Part shown: positions 1-8,957 of the stretch, in pieces
Layout: each line of letters opens with the position of its first letter
Position numbering within the stretch: the first letter of the stretch is position 1
Source: DATAOG01 sp963840925
GTDB taxonomy: Bacteria; Pseudomonadota; Alphaproteobacteria; Geminicoccales; Geminicoccaceae
DNA: 64,000 bases
Assembly: GCA_963840925.1 (NCBI GenBank)
Contig: CAWJAY010000057.1
Coordinates: 62,001-126,000, forward strand
Reading direction: 5' to 3'
Notes under the pieces: generated by a model
Seen by the model: only the letters and a program-made list of their open reading frames with translations
What the model was told of the DNA's origin: nothing
Databases searched by the model: none
Position numbers and translations under genes: made by a program

Positions 1-287
1 CGCCGATCCGTCGCGTGTCCATGGGCGTTCCGTCCTCATTGTCGATCGCGCGGCCGGCGCTCGCAGGGCAGACCGGCCGCCGGGTCGGAAAGAGGCTTAG
101 CGGATCGCCGGCATCGCCGCCAGCAGCGTGCCGTCCCGCGGTCGTCGAGCCGTGATCCTCGTCGGGGCTGCCGCGGTCGGGATCTTCCTGTCAGGGCGCC
201 GATGTCCTAGTAAAAACGACCCGAGGTGCCGATCGGGGCGGACGATCCCGATCGAGGGGCATCGATAGCAAATCGGGGGCAGGACAG

Positions 288-1358
288 ATGCAGATCGCGG
301 CAGACCGGCTTCAGCGGCTGGCGGCGACCATCCTCGGGGCGGCGGGCTCGGCGGCGGCCGAAGCGGACGCGGTCGCGGCGCGGCTGGTCGGCGCCAATCT
401 CGCGGGCCACGACTCCCACGGCGTGATCCGGGTGCCGCAATACGTCGAGCAGGTCGAAGCCGGCCAGATCCTGCCCAACCGGAACGTCCAGGTGATCTCG
501 GCAACCGAGGCGGTCACGGTCCTCGACGGCCAGGGCGGCTACGGCCAGATCGTCGGCGCCCAGTCGGTCCAGGCGGCGATCGACAAGGCCAGGCGGCACG
601 GTGTGGCACTCTCGGCATTGCGCCAATCGGCGCATCTGGGCCGGCTCGGCGACTGGGCCGAGATGGCGGCGGAGGCCGGCATGGCCTCGATCCACTTCGT
701 CAACGCCACCGGGATTCCACTCCGGGTCGTGCCGCATGGGGGCCGCGACGGCCGCGGCACCACCAACCCGATCGCGATGGGCATCCCGGTCGCGGGCAGC
801 GATCCGGTCGTGCTCGATTTCGCGACCTCGGCGATCGCCGAGGGCAAGGTCCGGGTCGCGCGCAACAAGGGCGTTCCGATCCCGCCCGACTGCCTGCTCG
901 ATGCCGACGGCAGGCCGACCACCGACCCGAACGCGCTCTATGCCGAGCCGCCGGGCAACCTGGTGCCGTTCGGCGGTGCGGTGACCGGCCACAAGGGCGG
1001 GGCGCTCTGGCTGATGGTCGATCTGTTGGCCGGCGCCTTCACCGGCGGCGGCTGCTCGCATCCGCCCGAGGGGACGGCGCGCTTCACCAGCAACATGCTC
1101 TCGATCGTGATCGCGCCCGAGGCCTACCTCGGCGCCGGGCTCGCCGCCGAGATCCGGCGCTATCTGGACTTCGTCAAGAGCTCGCGGCCGCGCGATCCGA
1201 ACAGCGAGGTCCTGCTGCCGGGCGAGCCCGAGCGCCGGGCCCGCGCCGAGCGGCTGGCCAATGGCGTGCCGATCGACCCGACCACCTGGGAGCACATCCT
1301 GGCTTCGGCCGAGCGGGTCGGGCTCGCGCGCGCCGCGCTCGAGGTGCCGGCTGCCTGA
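288..1358 (+). CDS. Ldh family (malate/L-lactate/ureidoglycolate-type) NAD(P)-dependent dehydrogenase
   Basis: A 356-residue protein of the Ldh_2 family (YbiC/YlbC/AllD type), which oxidises 2-hydroxy acids with NAD(P) in the cytoplasm. Seen: the N-terminal segment with HDSHGVIR at about residues 43-50, the NPIAMGIP segment near residue 160 and the GHKG motif near residue 235, all typical of the family; length is normal (about 330-360). The ATG follows an AGGAC-like ribosome site. It is followed after 82 bp by an ABC ATPase and then a mannitol-dehydrogenase-family gene on the same strand, so it probably belongs to a sugar-acid or polyol catabolic operon whose permease and binding-protein genes would lie before the window. 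The exact substrate cannot be told from sequence. Confidence 0.88.
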   Translation: MQIAADRLQRLAATILGAAGSAAAEADAVAARLVGANLAGHDSHGVIRVPQYVEQVEAGQILPNRNVQVISATEAVTVLDGQGGYGQIVGAQSVQAAIDKARRHGVALSALRQSAHLGRLGDWAEMAAEAGMASIHFVNATGIPLRVVPHGGRDGRGTTNPIAMGIPVAGSDPVVLDFATSAIAEGKVRVARNKGVPIPPDCLLDADGRPTTDPNALYAEPPGNLVPFGGAVTGHKGGALWLMVDLLAGAFTGGGCSHPPEGTARFTSNMLSIVIAPEAYLGAGLAAEIRRYLDFVKSSRPRDPNSEVLLPGEPERRARAERLANGVPIDPTTWEHILASAERVGLARAALEVPAA

Positions 1359-1440
1359 ACGCCCGGCTTGATGAAAGCGTGTGGACGCGCCATGATCCGG
1401 CCAACGTGGAGGTCCAAGGACAGAAGTTGGGAGCGGTGGG

Positions 1441-2517
1441 ATGGCATCGGTCGATATCGGCAAGGTCGATAAGTTCTTCGGCACGACCCAGGTGCTGTAC
1501 GGGGTCGAGATCGAGATCGGCGACGGCGAGTTCGTGGTCCTGGTCGGGCCGTCCGGCTGCGGCAAGTCGACCTTGCTGCGGATGATCGCGGGCCTCGAGG
1601 AGATCAGCAGCGGCGAGATCATGATCGGCGGCCGGGTGGTCAACAACGTGCCGCCCAAGGACCGCGACATTGCGATGGTCTTCCAGAACTACGCGCTCTA
1701 CCCGCACATGACGGTCTACGACAACATGGCGTTCTCGCTGAAGCTGGCGAAGGCGCCCAAGGACGAGATCAAGAAGCGGGTCGACCGGGCGGCCGAGATC
1801 CTCGGGCTGCAGGACTACCTGGCCCGCTATCCGCGCCAGCTCTCGGGCGGCCAGCGCCAGCGCGTGGCCATGGGCCGGGCGATCGTGCGCGACCCCCAGG
1901 TGTTCCTGTTCGACGAGCCGCTCTCGAATCTCGATGCCAAGCTGCGCGTGCAGATGCGGACCGAGATCAAGGAATTGCACCAGCGGCTCAAGACGACCTC
2001 GGTCTACGTCACCCACGACCAGATCGAGGCGATGACGATGGCCGACCGGATCGTCGTGATGCACGGCGGCGTGGTCGAGCAGATCGGCGAGCCGCTCGAG
2101 CTCTACGATCACCCATCCAACCTGTTCGTCGCCGGCTTCATCGGCTCGCCGGCCATGAACTTCCTCGACGCCACGGTCGCGCGCAACGGCGGCCCGCCCG
2201 CCGCGGTGACCTCCGACGGCACCAAGCTGCCGATGCCGAACCAGGCCGGCGGCCGCGACGGCCAGCAGATTGTCTACGGCATCCGCCCGGAGCACCTGGA
2301 CCTGGCAGATCCCAGCGTCGGGCTCCCCTCCGAGGTCGTCGTGGTCGAGCCGACCGGCGCCGAGATCCTGGTGTTCACCCAGCTGGCCGGCCAGGAGATC
2401 GCGGTCGTGTTCAAGGAACGCCACAAGTTCCGGCCGGGCGACAAGATCGGCCTCACCCCGCACCCGGGCACCGTCCACGTGTTCGACAAACAGACCGGGC
2501 AGCGCATCGCGAGCTGA
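1441..2517 (+). CDS. ABC transporter ATP-binding protein, MalK/UgpC (carbohydrate CUT1) type
   Basis: A 358-residue nucleotide-binding subunit of a carbohydrate importer. Walker A GPSGCGKST is at residues 36-44, the LSGGQRQR signature near 134, Walker B VFLFDEPLSNLD near 153-164, the H-loop THDQIEAM near 195, and a C-terminal TOBE-type region follows from about residue 240. Length and order match UgpC/MalK. A GGAG ribosome site precedes the ATG. No permease or binding protein is adjacent: the neighbours are an Ldh-type dehydrogenase and a mannitol-dehydrogenase-family gene, so the rest of the importer must be upstream of the window or elsewhere. The polyol/sugar substrate is an inference from the neighbours. 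Confidence 0.93.
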   Translation: MASVDIGKVDKFFGTTQVLYGVEIEIGDGEFVVLVGPSGCGKSTLLRMIAGLEEISSGEIMIGGRVVNNVPPKDRDIAMVFQNYALYPHMTVYDNMAFSLKLAKAPKDEIKKRVDRAAEILGLQDYLARYPRQLSGGQRQRVAMGRAIVRDPQVFLFDEPLSNLDAKLRVQMRTEIKELHQRLKTTSVYVTHDQIEAMTMADRIVVMHGGVVEQIGEPLELYDHPSNLFVAGFIGSPAMNFLDATVARNGGPPAAVTSDGTKLPMPNQAGGRDGQQIVYGIRPEHLDLADPSVGLPSEVVVVEPTGAEILVFTQLAGQEIAVVFKERHKFRPGDKIGLTPHPGTVHVFDKQTGQRIAS

Positions 2518-2525
2518 CGCGAGCA

Positions 2526-3998
2526 TTGCCGGGCCGGCTGGCGCCGGCGACGCTGGCCCGGCTGCCGCAGACGGTCAGGCGCCCGGGCTACGATCGCACC
2601 CGGCTGCCGGTCGGCATCGTTCACCTGGGGCTGGGTGCGTTTCATCGCGCTCATCAGGCGGTCTACACCGACGACGCGCTGGCGAAGGCGCCGGGGCCGT
2701 TCGGGGTCTGCGGCGTCAGCCTGCGCAGCGGCGCGATGCGCGACCGTCTGGCGCCCCAGGGTGGCCTCTACACGGTCCTGACCCGCTCGGCCGGAGGCGA
2801 GCGTCTGCGCATCGTTGGTTGCCTTAAGGAGCTGCTCGTCGGGCCTGACGACCCGGCCGCCGTCGTCCAGCGGATCGCCGATCCACAAGTCGCGATCGTC
2901 TCGCTGACGGTGACCGAGAAGGGCTACTGCCACGACCCGGCGACCGGGGCGCTCGATGTCGGCCACCCCGACATCGCTCACGATCTCGCAGCGCCGGAGC
3001 GGCCGCGAAGCGCGGTCGGCGTGCTGGTCGCGGGCCTGGCACTCCGGCGCCGGCGGGACGGCGCGCCGCCGACGGTGCTTTGCTGCGACAACCTGCCGCA
3101 CAATGGCCGCACGCTGCGCGGCGTCGCGCTCGCCTTTGCCCGCCGTCGCGACGAGGCGCTCGCGCGCTGGCTCGAGGCCGAGGTCGCCTTCCCGTGCACG
3201 ATGGTCGACCGGATCGTGCCGGCCTCGACCGCAGACGACATCGTCGCAGTCGAGGCGCGGCTTGGCCTTCGCGATGCGGCGCCGGTCGTGGCCGAGCCGT
3301 TTTCTCAATGGGTGATCGAGGACCGCTTCGGCGGGCCGCGGCCGGCCTGGGAGCAGGTCGGGGCGGAGCTGGTCGCCGACGTCGCGCCCTACGAGGCGAT
3401 GAAGCTCCGGCTCCTGAACGGCAGCCATTCGGCGCTCGCCTATCTTGGCTGGCTGGCGGGCTTCGAGCACGTCTACGAGGTCATGGCCGTGCCGGAGTTC
3501 ACGGCCTTTGTCCGCGGCATGATGGCGGAGGTGGCGCCGACCGTGCAGGTGCCGACCGATCTTGCTGCCTATCAGGCGCTGCTGCTCGAGCGCTTCGCCG
3601 ATCCGGCGATCCGGCACCGGACCGCGCAGATCGCGATGGACGGCTCGCAGAAGCTGCCACAGCGCCTGCTCGGGCCGATCCGGGACCAGCTGCGGGCGGG
3701 CGGGCCGATCCGCCATCTGGCGCTCGCGGTCGCCGGCTGGATCCGCTACGCGGCCGGCCGCGACGAGCGCGGGCGGGCGATTGCGGTCGCCGATCCGCTG
3801 GCGGCGCGGCTGCTGGCGATCGGGACCCAGGCCGGCGCCGATCCCGAGGCCTTGGTCGCGGGTTTTCTCGGTCTCCGCGAGGTGTTCGGCGATGACCTGC
3901 CGCGCGAAGCGCGCTTCGTCCGGGAGGTCAGCGCGGCGTTGGGCGCGCTGGTCGAGCGGGGCGCCCGGGCGGCGGTTGCCGAGTGCGTGGCCGGGTGA
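2526..3998 (+). CDS. Mannitol dehydrogenase family protein (fructuronate reductase/mannitol 2-dehydrogenase type)
   Basis: A 490-residue long-chain polyol dehydrogenase. Seen: the N-terminal VGIVHLGLGAFHRAHQAVY nucleotide-binding segment at about residues 28-46, VTEKGY near residue 125 and MKLRLLNGSHSALAYLG near residue 293, the family's active-site region. The family interconverts ketoses/ketouronates with polyols/aldonates using NAD(P); whether this one acts on mannitol, arabinitol or fructuronate is not decidable here. The start is a TTG only 8 bp after the ABC ATPase stop, which suggests translational coupling; no better ATG lies upstream within the gap. Convergent with the minus-strand gene ending at 4013. 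Confidence 0.9.
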   Translation: MPGRLAPATLARLPQTVRRPGYDRTRLPVGIVHLGLGAFHRAHQAVYTDDALAKAPGPFGVCGVSLRSGAMRDRLAPQGGLYTVLTRSAGGERLRIVGCLKELLVGPDDPAAVVQRIADPQVAIVSLTVTEKGYCHDPATGALDVGHPDIAHDLAAPERPRSAVGVLVAGLALRRRRDGAPPTVLCCDNLPHNGRTLRGVALAFARRRDEALARWLEAEVAFPCTMVDRIVPASTADDIVAVEARLGLRDAAPVVAEPFSQWVIEDRFGGPRPAWEQVGAELVADVAPYEAMKLRLLNGSHSALAYLGWLAGFEHVYEVMAVPEFTAFVRGMMAEVAPTVQVPTDLAAYQALLLERFADPAIRHRTAQIAMDGSQKLPQRLLGPIRDQLRAGGPIRHLALAVAGWIRYAAGRDERGRAIAVADPLAARLLAIGTQAGADPEALVAGFLGLREVFGDDLPREARFVREVSAALGALVERGARAAVAECVAG

Positions 3999-4012
3999 TC
4001 CGGGCCGCGGGT

Positions 4013-4897
4013 TCAGGTGTCGGCGATGTGCCGCGCGATCACCGGCCAGTAGCGCTCGCCGTCGCCGGCCGCGATCGCCCGGGCGAAGCGTTCGCGCACG
4101 AGTTGCGCCGCCTCGGCGGCGACTCCCGTGTCCTCCGCGAGCGCCAGGGCATAGTCCAGATCCTTTTGCGCATAGCGGGTCGAGAACGCGCGCTCTGGGT
4201 AGTCGTCCGGCAGCATCGCGTTACGGCCGTGATGGCGCAGCGCGAAGCTGTCGGCCGACCCGCGGCTCAGCGCCGTCAGCAGCATCTCCGGCGCGATCCC
4301 GCTGCGCTTGCCGATCGCGAGCGCCTCGGCCAGCGCCTGGCCGATCTCGAACAGCACCATGTTGTTCATCAGCTTCGCGACCTGCCCGGTACCGACTGCG
4401 CCGCAGTGCAGGACGTCGCTGGCGAAGCAGCGGAGCTTGGGCTCGAGCTCGGCGAAGGTCGCGGGCGTAGCGCCGACCATGACGCAAAGCTCGCCCTTCT
4501 CGGCGGCCAGCCGCGTGCGCGCGACCGGCGCGTCGGCATAGCCGATCCCGCGCTCGGCAAAGCGCGCGGCAAGCTCCCGGGTGAGCGCGACCGGCGCGGT
4601 CGAGAGGTCGACCACAGTCGCGCCGGCGCGCATCGTCGGCAGCAGGCGCTCTGCCACCGCCGTGACCTCCTCGCCGCCCGGCAGCGACAGGAAGACGATC
4701 GTCGCCTTCGTCGCGATCGCCTCGATCGTCCGGACCGGGGCCATGCCCTCGGCCTCAAGGCGCGCGAGCGGCTCGGATCGCAGGTCGAAGCCGAGCACGC
4801 GGCAGCCGCTTTTTTTGACCAGATGGGCGCAGATCGGCTCGCCCATGACGCCGAGGCCGATGCAGCCCAGGACCTGCGGCTCCGCCACCGGCGGCAC
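4013..4897 (-). CDS. NAD(P)-dependent oxidoreductase, 3-hydroxyisobutyrate dehydrogenase/6-phosphogluconate dehydrogenase-like family
   Basis: About 294 residues. The N-terminus has the Rossmann motif GCIGLGVMGEPI near residues 9-20, followed by DLSTAP (normally the substrate-binding DxSTxxP region, near residue 110), the variant APVAR(T) segment where the family usually has DAPVSGG, and the catalytic-lysine segment GTGQVAKLMNN near residue 165. The reading frame stays open further upstream, but that part overlaps the phosphoribosyltransferase gene; I place the start at GTG 4897, 17 bp after that gene's stop. Family members oxidise beta-hydroxy acids such as 3-hydroxyisobutyrate, tartronate semialdehyde or L-threonate. 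Probably co-transcribed with the preceding phosphoribosyltransferase gene. Confidence 0.85.
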   Translation of the reverse strand: MPPVAEPQVLGCIGLGVMGEPICAHLVKKSGCRVLGFDLRSEPLARLEAEGMAPVRTIEAIATKATIVFLSLPGGEEVTAVAERLLPTMRAGATVVDLSTAPVALTRELAARFAERGIGYADAPVARTRLAAEKGELCVMVGATPATFAELEPKLRCFASDVLHCGAVGTGQVAKLMNNMVLFEIGQALAEALAIGKRSGIAPEMLLTALSRGSADSFALRHHGRNAMLPDDYPERAFSTRYAQKDLDYALALAEDTGVAAEAAQLVRERFARAIAAGDGERYWPVIARHIADT

Positions 4898-4914
4898 TCT
4901 CGCGCAACCGCCGG

Positions 4915-5400
4915 CTAGCGCGGCTTCAGGCTCACGATCGGCTGCGCGAACTTGGGCTCGGTGTCCCAGGGAAACAGGATCCAGGTGTCTTGGCTCACCT
5001 CGGTGACGAAGGTGTCGACCACCGGCCGGCCGGCTGGCTTGGCATAGACCGTGGCGAAATGGGCATCGGGCAGCAGCTCGCGCACAACCCGCCCGGTCTG
5101 GCCGGTATCGACCAGGTCGTCGACGATCAGCCAGCCCTCGCCGCTGCCGCCGCCCTTGATGCCTTTGAGGATCTCGGGCGGGCGCTGGACCTCGGTGTCG
5201 TAGGAGGAGATGCAGACCGTGTCGATCACCCGGATGTCGAGCTCGCGGGCGACGATGTGGGCCGGCACGAGGCCGCCGCGGGTGACCGCGACGATGCCTT
5301 CGAACGGGCCGCATTCGGCAAGCCGCCAGGACAGCGCCCGGGCATCGCGGTGCAATTCGTCCCAGGACACCGGGAAATAGCGTCGGACAGCTTCACTCAC
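4915..5400 (-). CDS. gpt: Xanthine(-guanine) phosphoribosyltransferase
   Basis: A 161-residue type I phosphoribosyltransferase that transfers ribose-5-phosphate from PRPP to xanthine/guanine (purine salvage). Seen: the PRPP loop WLIVDDLVDTGQT near residues 92-104, the upstream AVTRGGLVPAHIVARELDI block (residues 37-55) and a W-I-L-F-P-W-D-T-E-P base-binding segment near residue 140, as in enterobacterial Gpt. Length is typical. The start is GTG 5400 behind a very strong AGGAGGTGAG ribosome site. The gene heads a two-gene minus-strand unit with a hydroxyisobutyrate-dehydrogenase-like gene 17 bp downstream. Confidence 0.92.
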   Translation of the reverse strand: MSEAVRRYFPVSWDELHRDARALSWRLAECGPFEGIVAVTRGGLVPAHIVARELDIRVIDTVCISSYDTEVQRPPEILKGIKGGGSGEGWLIVDDLVDTGQTGRVVRELLPDAHFATVYAKPAGRPVVDTFVTEVSQDTWILFPWDTEPKFAQPIVSLKPR

Positions 5401-5547
5401 GGGCTCACCTCCTGCGCAGCGCGGCGATAACGCCGACGCGACGGCCGGGTTGTCAAGCCCGAGGGTATCTGCGACCGCAAACAGGCGTTCCGTCCCGCGG
5501 CCTGACCGCCTAAGCTGGGGCGAGGCCGCAGGTCAGGGGAGGCGCGG

Positions 5548-6603
5548 ATGAAGACGATCAAAGGGCCGGCGATCTTTCTCGCCCAGTTCGCGGGCGACGC
5601 GCCGCCGTTCAACTCGCTCGCCAGCATCGCGAAGTGGGCCGCCGGGCTCGGCTATCTGGGCGTCCAGATCCCGAGCTGGGACGGACGCTTCTTCGACCTC
5701 GAGAAGGCGGCCGCGAGCGATGCCTATTGCGACGAGGTCAAAGGCACGCTGAAAGACGCCGGGGTCGAGCTGACCGAGCTCTCGACCCACCTTCAGGGCC
5801 AGCTGGTCGCGGTCCACCCGGCGTTCGATGCCGGCTTCGATGCGTTCGCCGCACCGGCTGTGCGCGGCAATCCGAAGGCGCGTCAGGAATGGGCGGTCAA
5901 CCAGATGCTGCTCGCGGCCAAAGCCTCCAAGCGGCTGGGACTCAGCGCGCACGTCAGCTTCCCGGGCGCGCTCGCCTGGCCCTATCTCTATCCCTGGCCG
6001 CCGCGCCCGGCCGGGCTGATCGAGACCGCGTTCGACGAGCTGGCCAGGCGCTGGCGGCCGATCCTCGATGCCTATGATGAGACCGGCGTCGACATCGGCT
6101 TCGAATTGCACCCAGGCGAGGACCTGTTCGATGGCGCCACCTTCGAGATGTTCCTCGAGCGGGTCGAAAATCACCCGCGCTGCGGGATCAACTACGATCC
6201 CAGCCACTTCCTGCTGCAGCAGCTCGATTACCTGGGGTTCATCGACGTCTACCACGAGCGGATCTTTGCTTTCCACGTCAAGGACGCGGAGTTCAACCCG
6301 AGCCCGCGGCAGGGGGTTTATTCCGGGTTCCAGCCCTGGCTGAACCGGGCCGGGCGGTTCCGCTCGCTGGGCGACGGCCAGGTCGACTTCGTCGGCATCT
6401 TCTCGAAGCTCGCCGCCTACGATTACGACCGCTGGGCGGTGCTCGAGTGGGAATGTTGTTTGAAGCACCCGGAAGACGGCGCGCGCGAGGGTGCGGAGTT
6501 CATCGCCCAGCACATCATCAAGGTGACCGAGACCGCGTTCGACGACTTCGCCGCCGGCAGCGTCGATGCCGCTGCCAATCGGCGCATGCTCGGCATCCGT
6601 TAG
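5548..6603 (+). CDS. Sugar phosphate isomerase/epimerase (xylose isomerase-like TIM barrel)
   Basis: A 351-residue AP-endonuclease-2-like TIM barrel. Candidate metal ligands seen in order: Glu in GFELHPGED (about residue 185), Asp in YDPSHF (about 217), His in FHVKDAE (about 243) and Glu in VLEWEC (about 303), the usual E-D-H-E set. Such enzymes isomerise or epimerise ketoses or inosose-type intermediates. It is 12 bp from a downstream Gfo/Idh/MocA oxidoreductase, a recurring pair in inositol, levoglucosan and 3-keto-sugar pathways, so the two probably act in sequence on one substrate, which remains unknown. The ATG has a GGGGAGG ribosome site. Confidence 0.9.
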   Translation: MKTIKGPAIFLAQFAGDAPPFNSLASIAKWAAGLGYLGVQIPSWDGRFFDLEKAAASDAYCDEVKGTLKDAGVELTELSTHLQGQLVAVHPAFDAGFDAFAAPAVRGNPKARQEWAVNQMLLAAKASKRLGLSAHVSFPGALAWPYLYPWPPRPAGLIETAFDELARRWRPILDAYDETGVDIGFELHPGEDLFDGATFEMFLERVENHPRCGINYDPSHFLLQQLDYLGFIDVYHERIFAFHVKDAEFNPSPRQGVYSGFQPWLNRAGRFRSLGDGQVDFVGIFSKLAAYDYDRWAVLEWECCLKHPEDGAREGAEFIAQHIIKVTETAFDDFAAGSVDAAANRRMLGIR

Positions 6604-6615
6604 GGGAGCGCGCTG

Positions 6616-7797
6616 ATGGCGATCGAAGGCAAGGGTGGGCAAAAACTCGGGCGGCGGCTGCGGCTCGGCATGGTCGGCGGCGGCCAGGGCGCGTTCATCG
6701 GCGCGGTGCACCGGATCGCGGCGCGGCTAGACGACCGCTACGAGCTGGTCGCGGGTGCGCTGAGCTCGGATCCGGAGCGGGCCAAGGCCTCGGCCACGGG
6801 GCTCGGCATCGCGCCCGATCGGGCGTACGCCAGCTTCCCCGAGATGGCGGCCAGCGAGAAGGCGCGCGCGGATGGCATCGATGCGGTCGCGATCGTGACC
6901 CCGAACCACGTCCACCATCCGGCCGCCAAATCTTTCCTTGAGGCCGGTATCCACGTCATCTGCGACAAGCCGATGACCACCAATCTCGAGGATGCGCTGG
7001 ATCTGGTCGAAGCCGTGAAGCGCACCGGCCTCGTGTTCGGCCTGACCCACAACTACACCGGCTTTCCGATGGTCCGCGAGGCGCGCGAGCGGGTGCAGGC
7101 GGGCGAGCTCGGCCCGATCCGGGTCGTGCAGGCCGAGTATCCGCAGGACTGGCTCGCGACCAAGCTCGAGGACAGCGGCCAGAAGCAGGCGGCCTGGCGG
7201 ACCGATCCGGCGCAGTCGGGCGGCGGGGCGATCGGCGACATCGGCAGCCATGCGTTCAACCTCGCGGCGTTCATCACCGGGCTCGAGGCGGAGCAGCTGT
7301 GCGCCGATCTGTCGACGTTCGTTCCCGGCCGCCGGGTCGACGACAACTGCCAGATCCTGCTCCGCTACCAGGGTGGCGCCCGCGGCATGCTCTGGGCCTC
7401 GCAGGTCGCGCCTGGCAACGACAACGCGCTGCGCATCCGGGTTTACGGGGAAAAAGGCGGCCTCGCCTGGCATCAGGAGTTTCCGGACTTTATCGACCTG
7501 ATGCCACTCGGGGAACCGCCGCGCCGGATCGTCCGCGCCCATCCGGGCACCGGAAGCAGCGCCGGGCGCGTGACCCGCATCCCGCCCGGCCACGTCGAGG
7601 GTTATTTCGAGGGCTTCGCCAACATCTACTCGGACTGCGCCGAGCTGATCACGGCGAAGCTGGAGAACCGGACGCCTGATCCGGGCGCGACGCTGGTGCC
7701 GACGGTCGAGGACGGCGCCAAAGGCGTGCGCTTCATCACCGCGGCGATCGACTCCAGCGCGCGGGGCGGCGTCTGGACCGATCTGCGAATCGGATAG
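6616..7797 (+). CDS. Gfo/Idh/MocA family oxidoreductase
   Basis: A 393-residue NAD(P)-dependent sugar/cyclitol dehydrogenase. Seen: N-terminal Rossmann motif GMVGGGQGAFIG near residues 18-29, VTPNHVHHPAAKSFLEAGIH near 96-115 and the family hallmark CDKPMT with the catalytic Lys near residue 121; G-D-I-G-S-H-AFNLA near 211 supplies the second catalytic Asp-x-x-x-His motif. It lies 12 bp after the isomerase/epimerase gene and is very likely co-translated with it. A degraded copy of the C-terminus of a paralogue is present 1.4 kb downstream at 9237-9359. Confidence 0.93.
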   Translation: MAIEGKGGQKLGRRLRLGMVGGGQGAFIGAVHRIAARLDDRYELVAGALSSDPERAKASATGLGIAPDRAYASFPEMAASEKARADGIDAVAIVTPNHVHHPAAKSFLEAGIHVICDKPMTTNLEDALDLVEAVKRTGLVFGLTHNYTGFPMVREARERVQAGELGPIRVVQAEYPQDWLATKLEDSGQKQAAWRTDPAQSGGGAIGDIGSHAFNLAAFITGLEAEQLCADLSTFVPGRRVDDNCQILLRYQGGARGMLWASQVAPGNDNALRIRVYGEKGGLAWHQEFPDFIDLMPLGEPPRRIVRAHPGTGSSAGRVTRIPPGHVEGYFEGFANIYSDCAELITAKLENRTPDPGATLVPTVEDGAKGVRFITAAIDSSARGGVWTDLRIG

Positions 7798-7808
7798 GAG
7801 TGGGGCCC

Positions 7809-8219
7809 ATGACAACCGATCAGCCGACCTCCGGCTCCTGCCTGTGCGGGGCGGTTCGTTTCCGGCTGCACGGTCCGCTACGCCCGGTGGTTTATTGTCA
7901 TTGCGGCCAGTGCCGGCGCACGCACGGCCATTTCGGCGCCTATACCAGCGTGCCCGCCAAGGCGATGGAGCTAACAGAGGCGCAGGGCCTCGCCTGGTTC
8001 CGATCGTCGGCCGAGGCGGAGCGCGGGTTTTGCCGCGAATGCGGCGCCAGCCTGTTCTGGCGCAGGGTCGGTGGCGACGACTGCGGGATTGCCGCAGGCT
8101 CGCTCGACGATGCCAGTGGCCTGGCGGCCACCGCCCACATCTTCGTGGCCGATAAGGGCGCCTACTATGAGATCACCGACGGCTTGCCCCAGCATGCGCA
8201 GGGTCGCGATTCGCCGTAG
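7809..8219 (+). CDS. GFA family protein (zinc-binding, Gfa/CENP-V fold)
   Basis: A 136-residue protein of the glutathione-dependent formaldehyde-activating enzyme-like family. Zinc-binding cysteine motifs are all present: GSCLCGAVRF near residue 9, YCHCGQCRRTHG near residue 31 and CRECGASLFW near residue 77. The founding member was proposed to bind S-hydroxymethyl-glutathione, but most family members are uncharacterised, so a formaldehyde role is only a possibility. I chose ATG 7809 rather than GTG 7800. The gene begins 11 bp after the Gfo/Idh/MocA stop and may be in the same transcript. Confidence 0.9.
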   Translation: MTTDQPTSGSCLCGAVRFRLHGPLRPVVYCHCGQCRRTHGHFGAYTSVPAKAMELTEAQGLAWFRSSAEAERGFCRECGASLFWRRVGGDDCGIAAGSLDDASGLAATAHIFVADKGAYYEITDGLPQHAQGRDSP

Positions 8220-8230
8220 CTGGGTGGCAT

Positions 8231-8842
8231 CTAGCGCTCGGCGAGCGCGAGCTTGGCGCCCAGCGCTGCGAACGCGCCGGCGAAGCTGCGGCGCATCCAG
8301 GTCAGGACGCTGGGGCGGGAGATGACGTGGGTCCGGATCGACGCCGCGAACAGCCCGTAGCCGACGAAGACGACGAACGTCAGCAGCATGAAGACCGCGC
8401 TCAGCTCGAGCATCCGTGCCAGCGGATGGGCCTCGCGGGCGCTGACGAACTGCGGCAGGAAGGCCAGAAAGAAGATCGAGAGCTTGGGATTGAGGATGTT
8501 GATCAGGATCGCCGATGTGATCACCTGGGTGGCCGAGCGCGGGGTGATCTCGTGTTCGACGCTGAGCGCGCCCCGCTCGCGCAACGTCGCCCACGCCATG
8601 TAGAGGAGATAGGCGACGCCCAGGTACTTGAGGGTCTGGAATGCGAACGCGCTGGCATGGAGCAGCGCCGCCAGACCCATGATCGCGGCGGCCATGTGCG
8701 GGACGATGCCGAGCGTGCAGCCGAACGCGGCGATCACGCTCGCGCGCGGCCCGCGCGAAAGACCGGCTGCCAGCGTATAGAGAACGCCGATCCCGGGCGA
8801 GACGACGACGATCAGCGACGTTACCAGAAAATCGATGCTCAT
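8231..8842 (-). CDS. LysE/RhtB family exporter
   Basis: About 203 residues with some six hydrophobic segments. The N-terminal VVVSPGIGVLYTLAAGLSRG block (after residue 11) corresponds to the PGP motif of RhtB/LysE transporters, and ILINILNPKLSIFFLAFLPQF near residue 112 is the second signature. Family members export amino acids or their derivatives across the inner membrane. I place the start at the ATG ending at 8842, which lies directly before the first membrane helix; the frame extends upstream to 8965. It converges with the GFA gene (11 bp gap), so the two are separate units. Substrate unknown. Confidence 0.9.
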   Translation of the reverse strand: MSIDFLVTSLIVVVSPGIGVLYTLAAGLSRGPRASVIAAFGCTLGIVPHMAAAIMGLAALLHASAFAFQTLKYLGVAYLLYMAWATLRERGALSVEHEITPRSATQVITSAILINILNPKLSIFFLAFLPQFVSAREAHPLARMLELSAVFMLLTFVVFVGYGLFAASIRTHVISRPSVLTWMRRSFAGAFAALGAKLALAER

Positions 8843-8957
8843 GGCCGTTTTTCCCCAGCTTTCGACCATGCTAGGCGAGGCGGCGACCGAGCACCAGCCG
8901 GGGGCGAGAGCGCGATCATCTCTGCCCGCGACATGAGCCGCAAAGAGAGGGTCTAGT

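Noticed and set aside
97..504. Minus-strand open frame at the window start
   Set aside because: Mostly antisense of the Ldh-family gene; composition is Arg/Pro-rich with no motif. Bases 1-287 hold no gene I can support.
207..1670. 487-codon minus-strand open frame over the first dehydrogenase gene
   Set aside because: It is antisense to the Ldh-family gene, is Arg/Asp/His-rich without any motif, and crosses into the next gene; typical GC-driven shadow.
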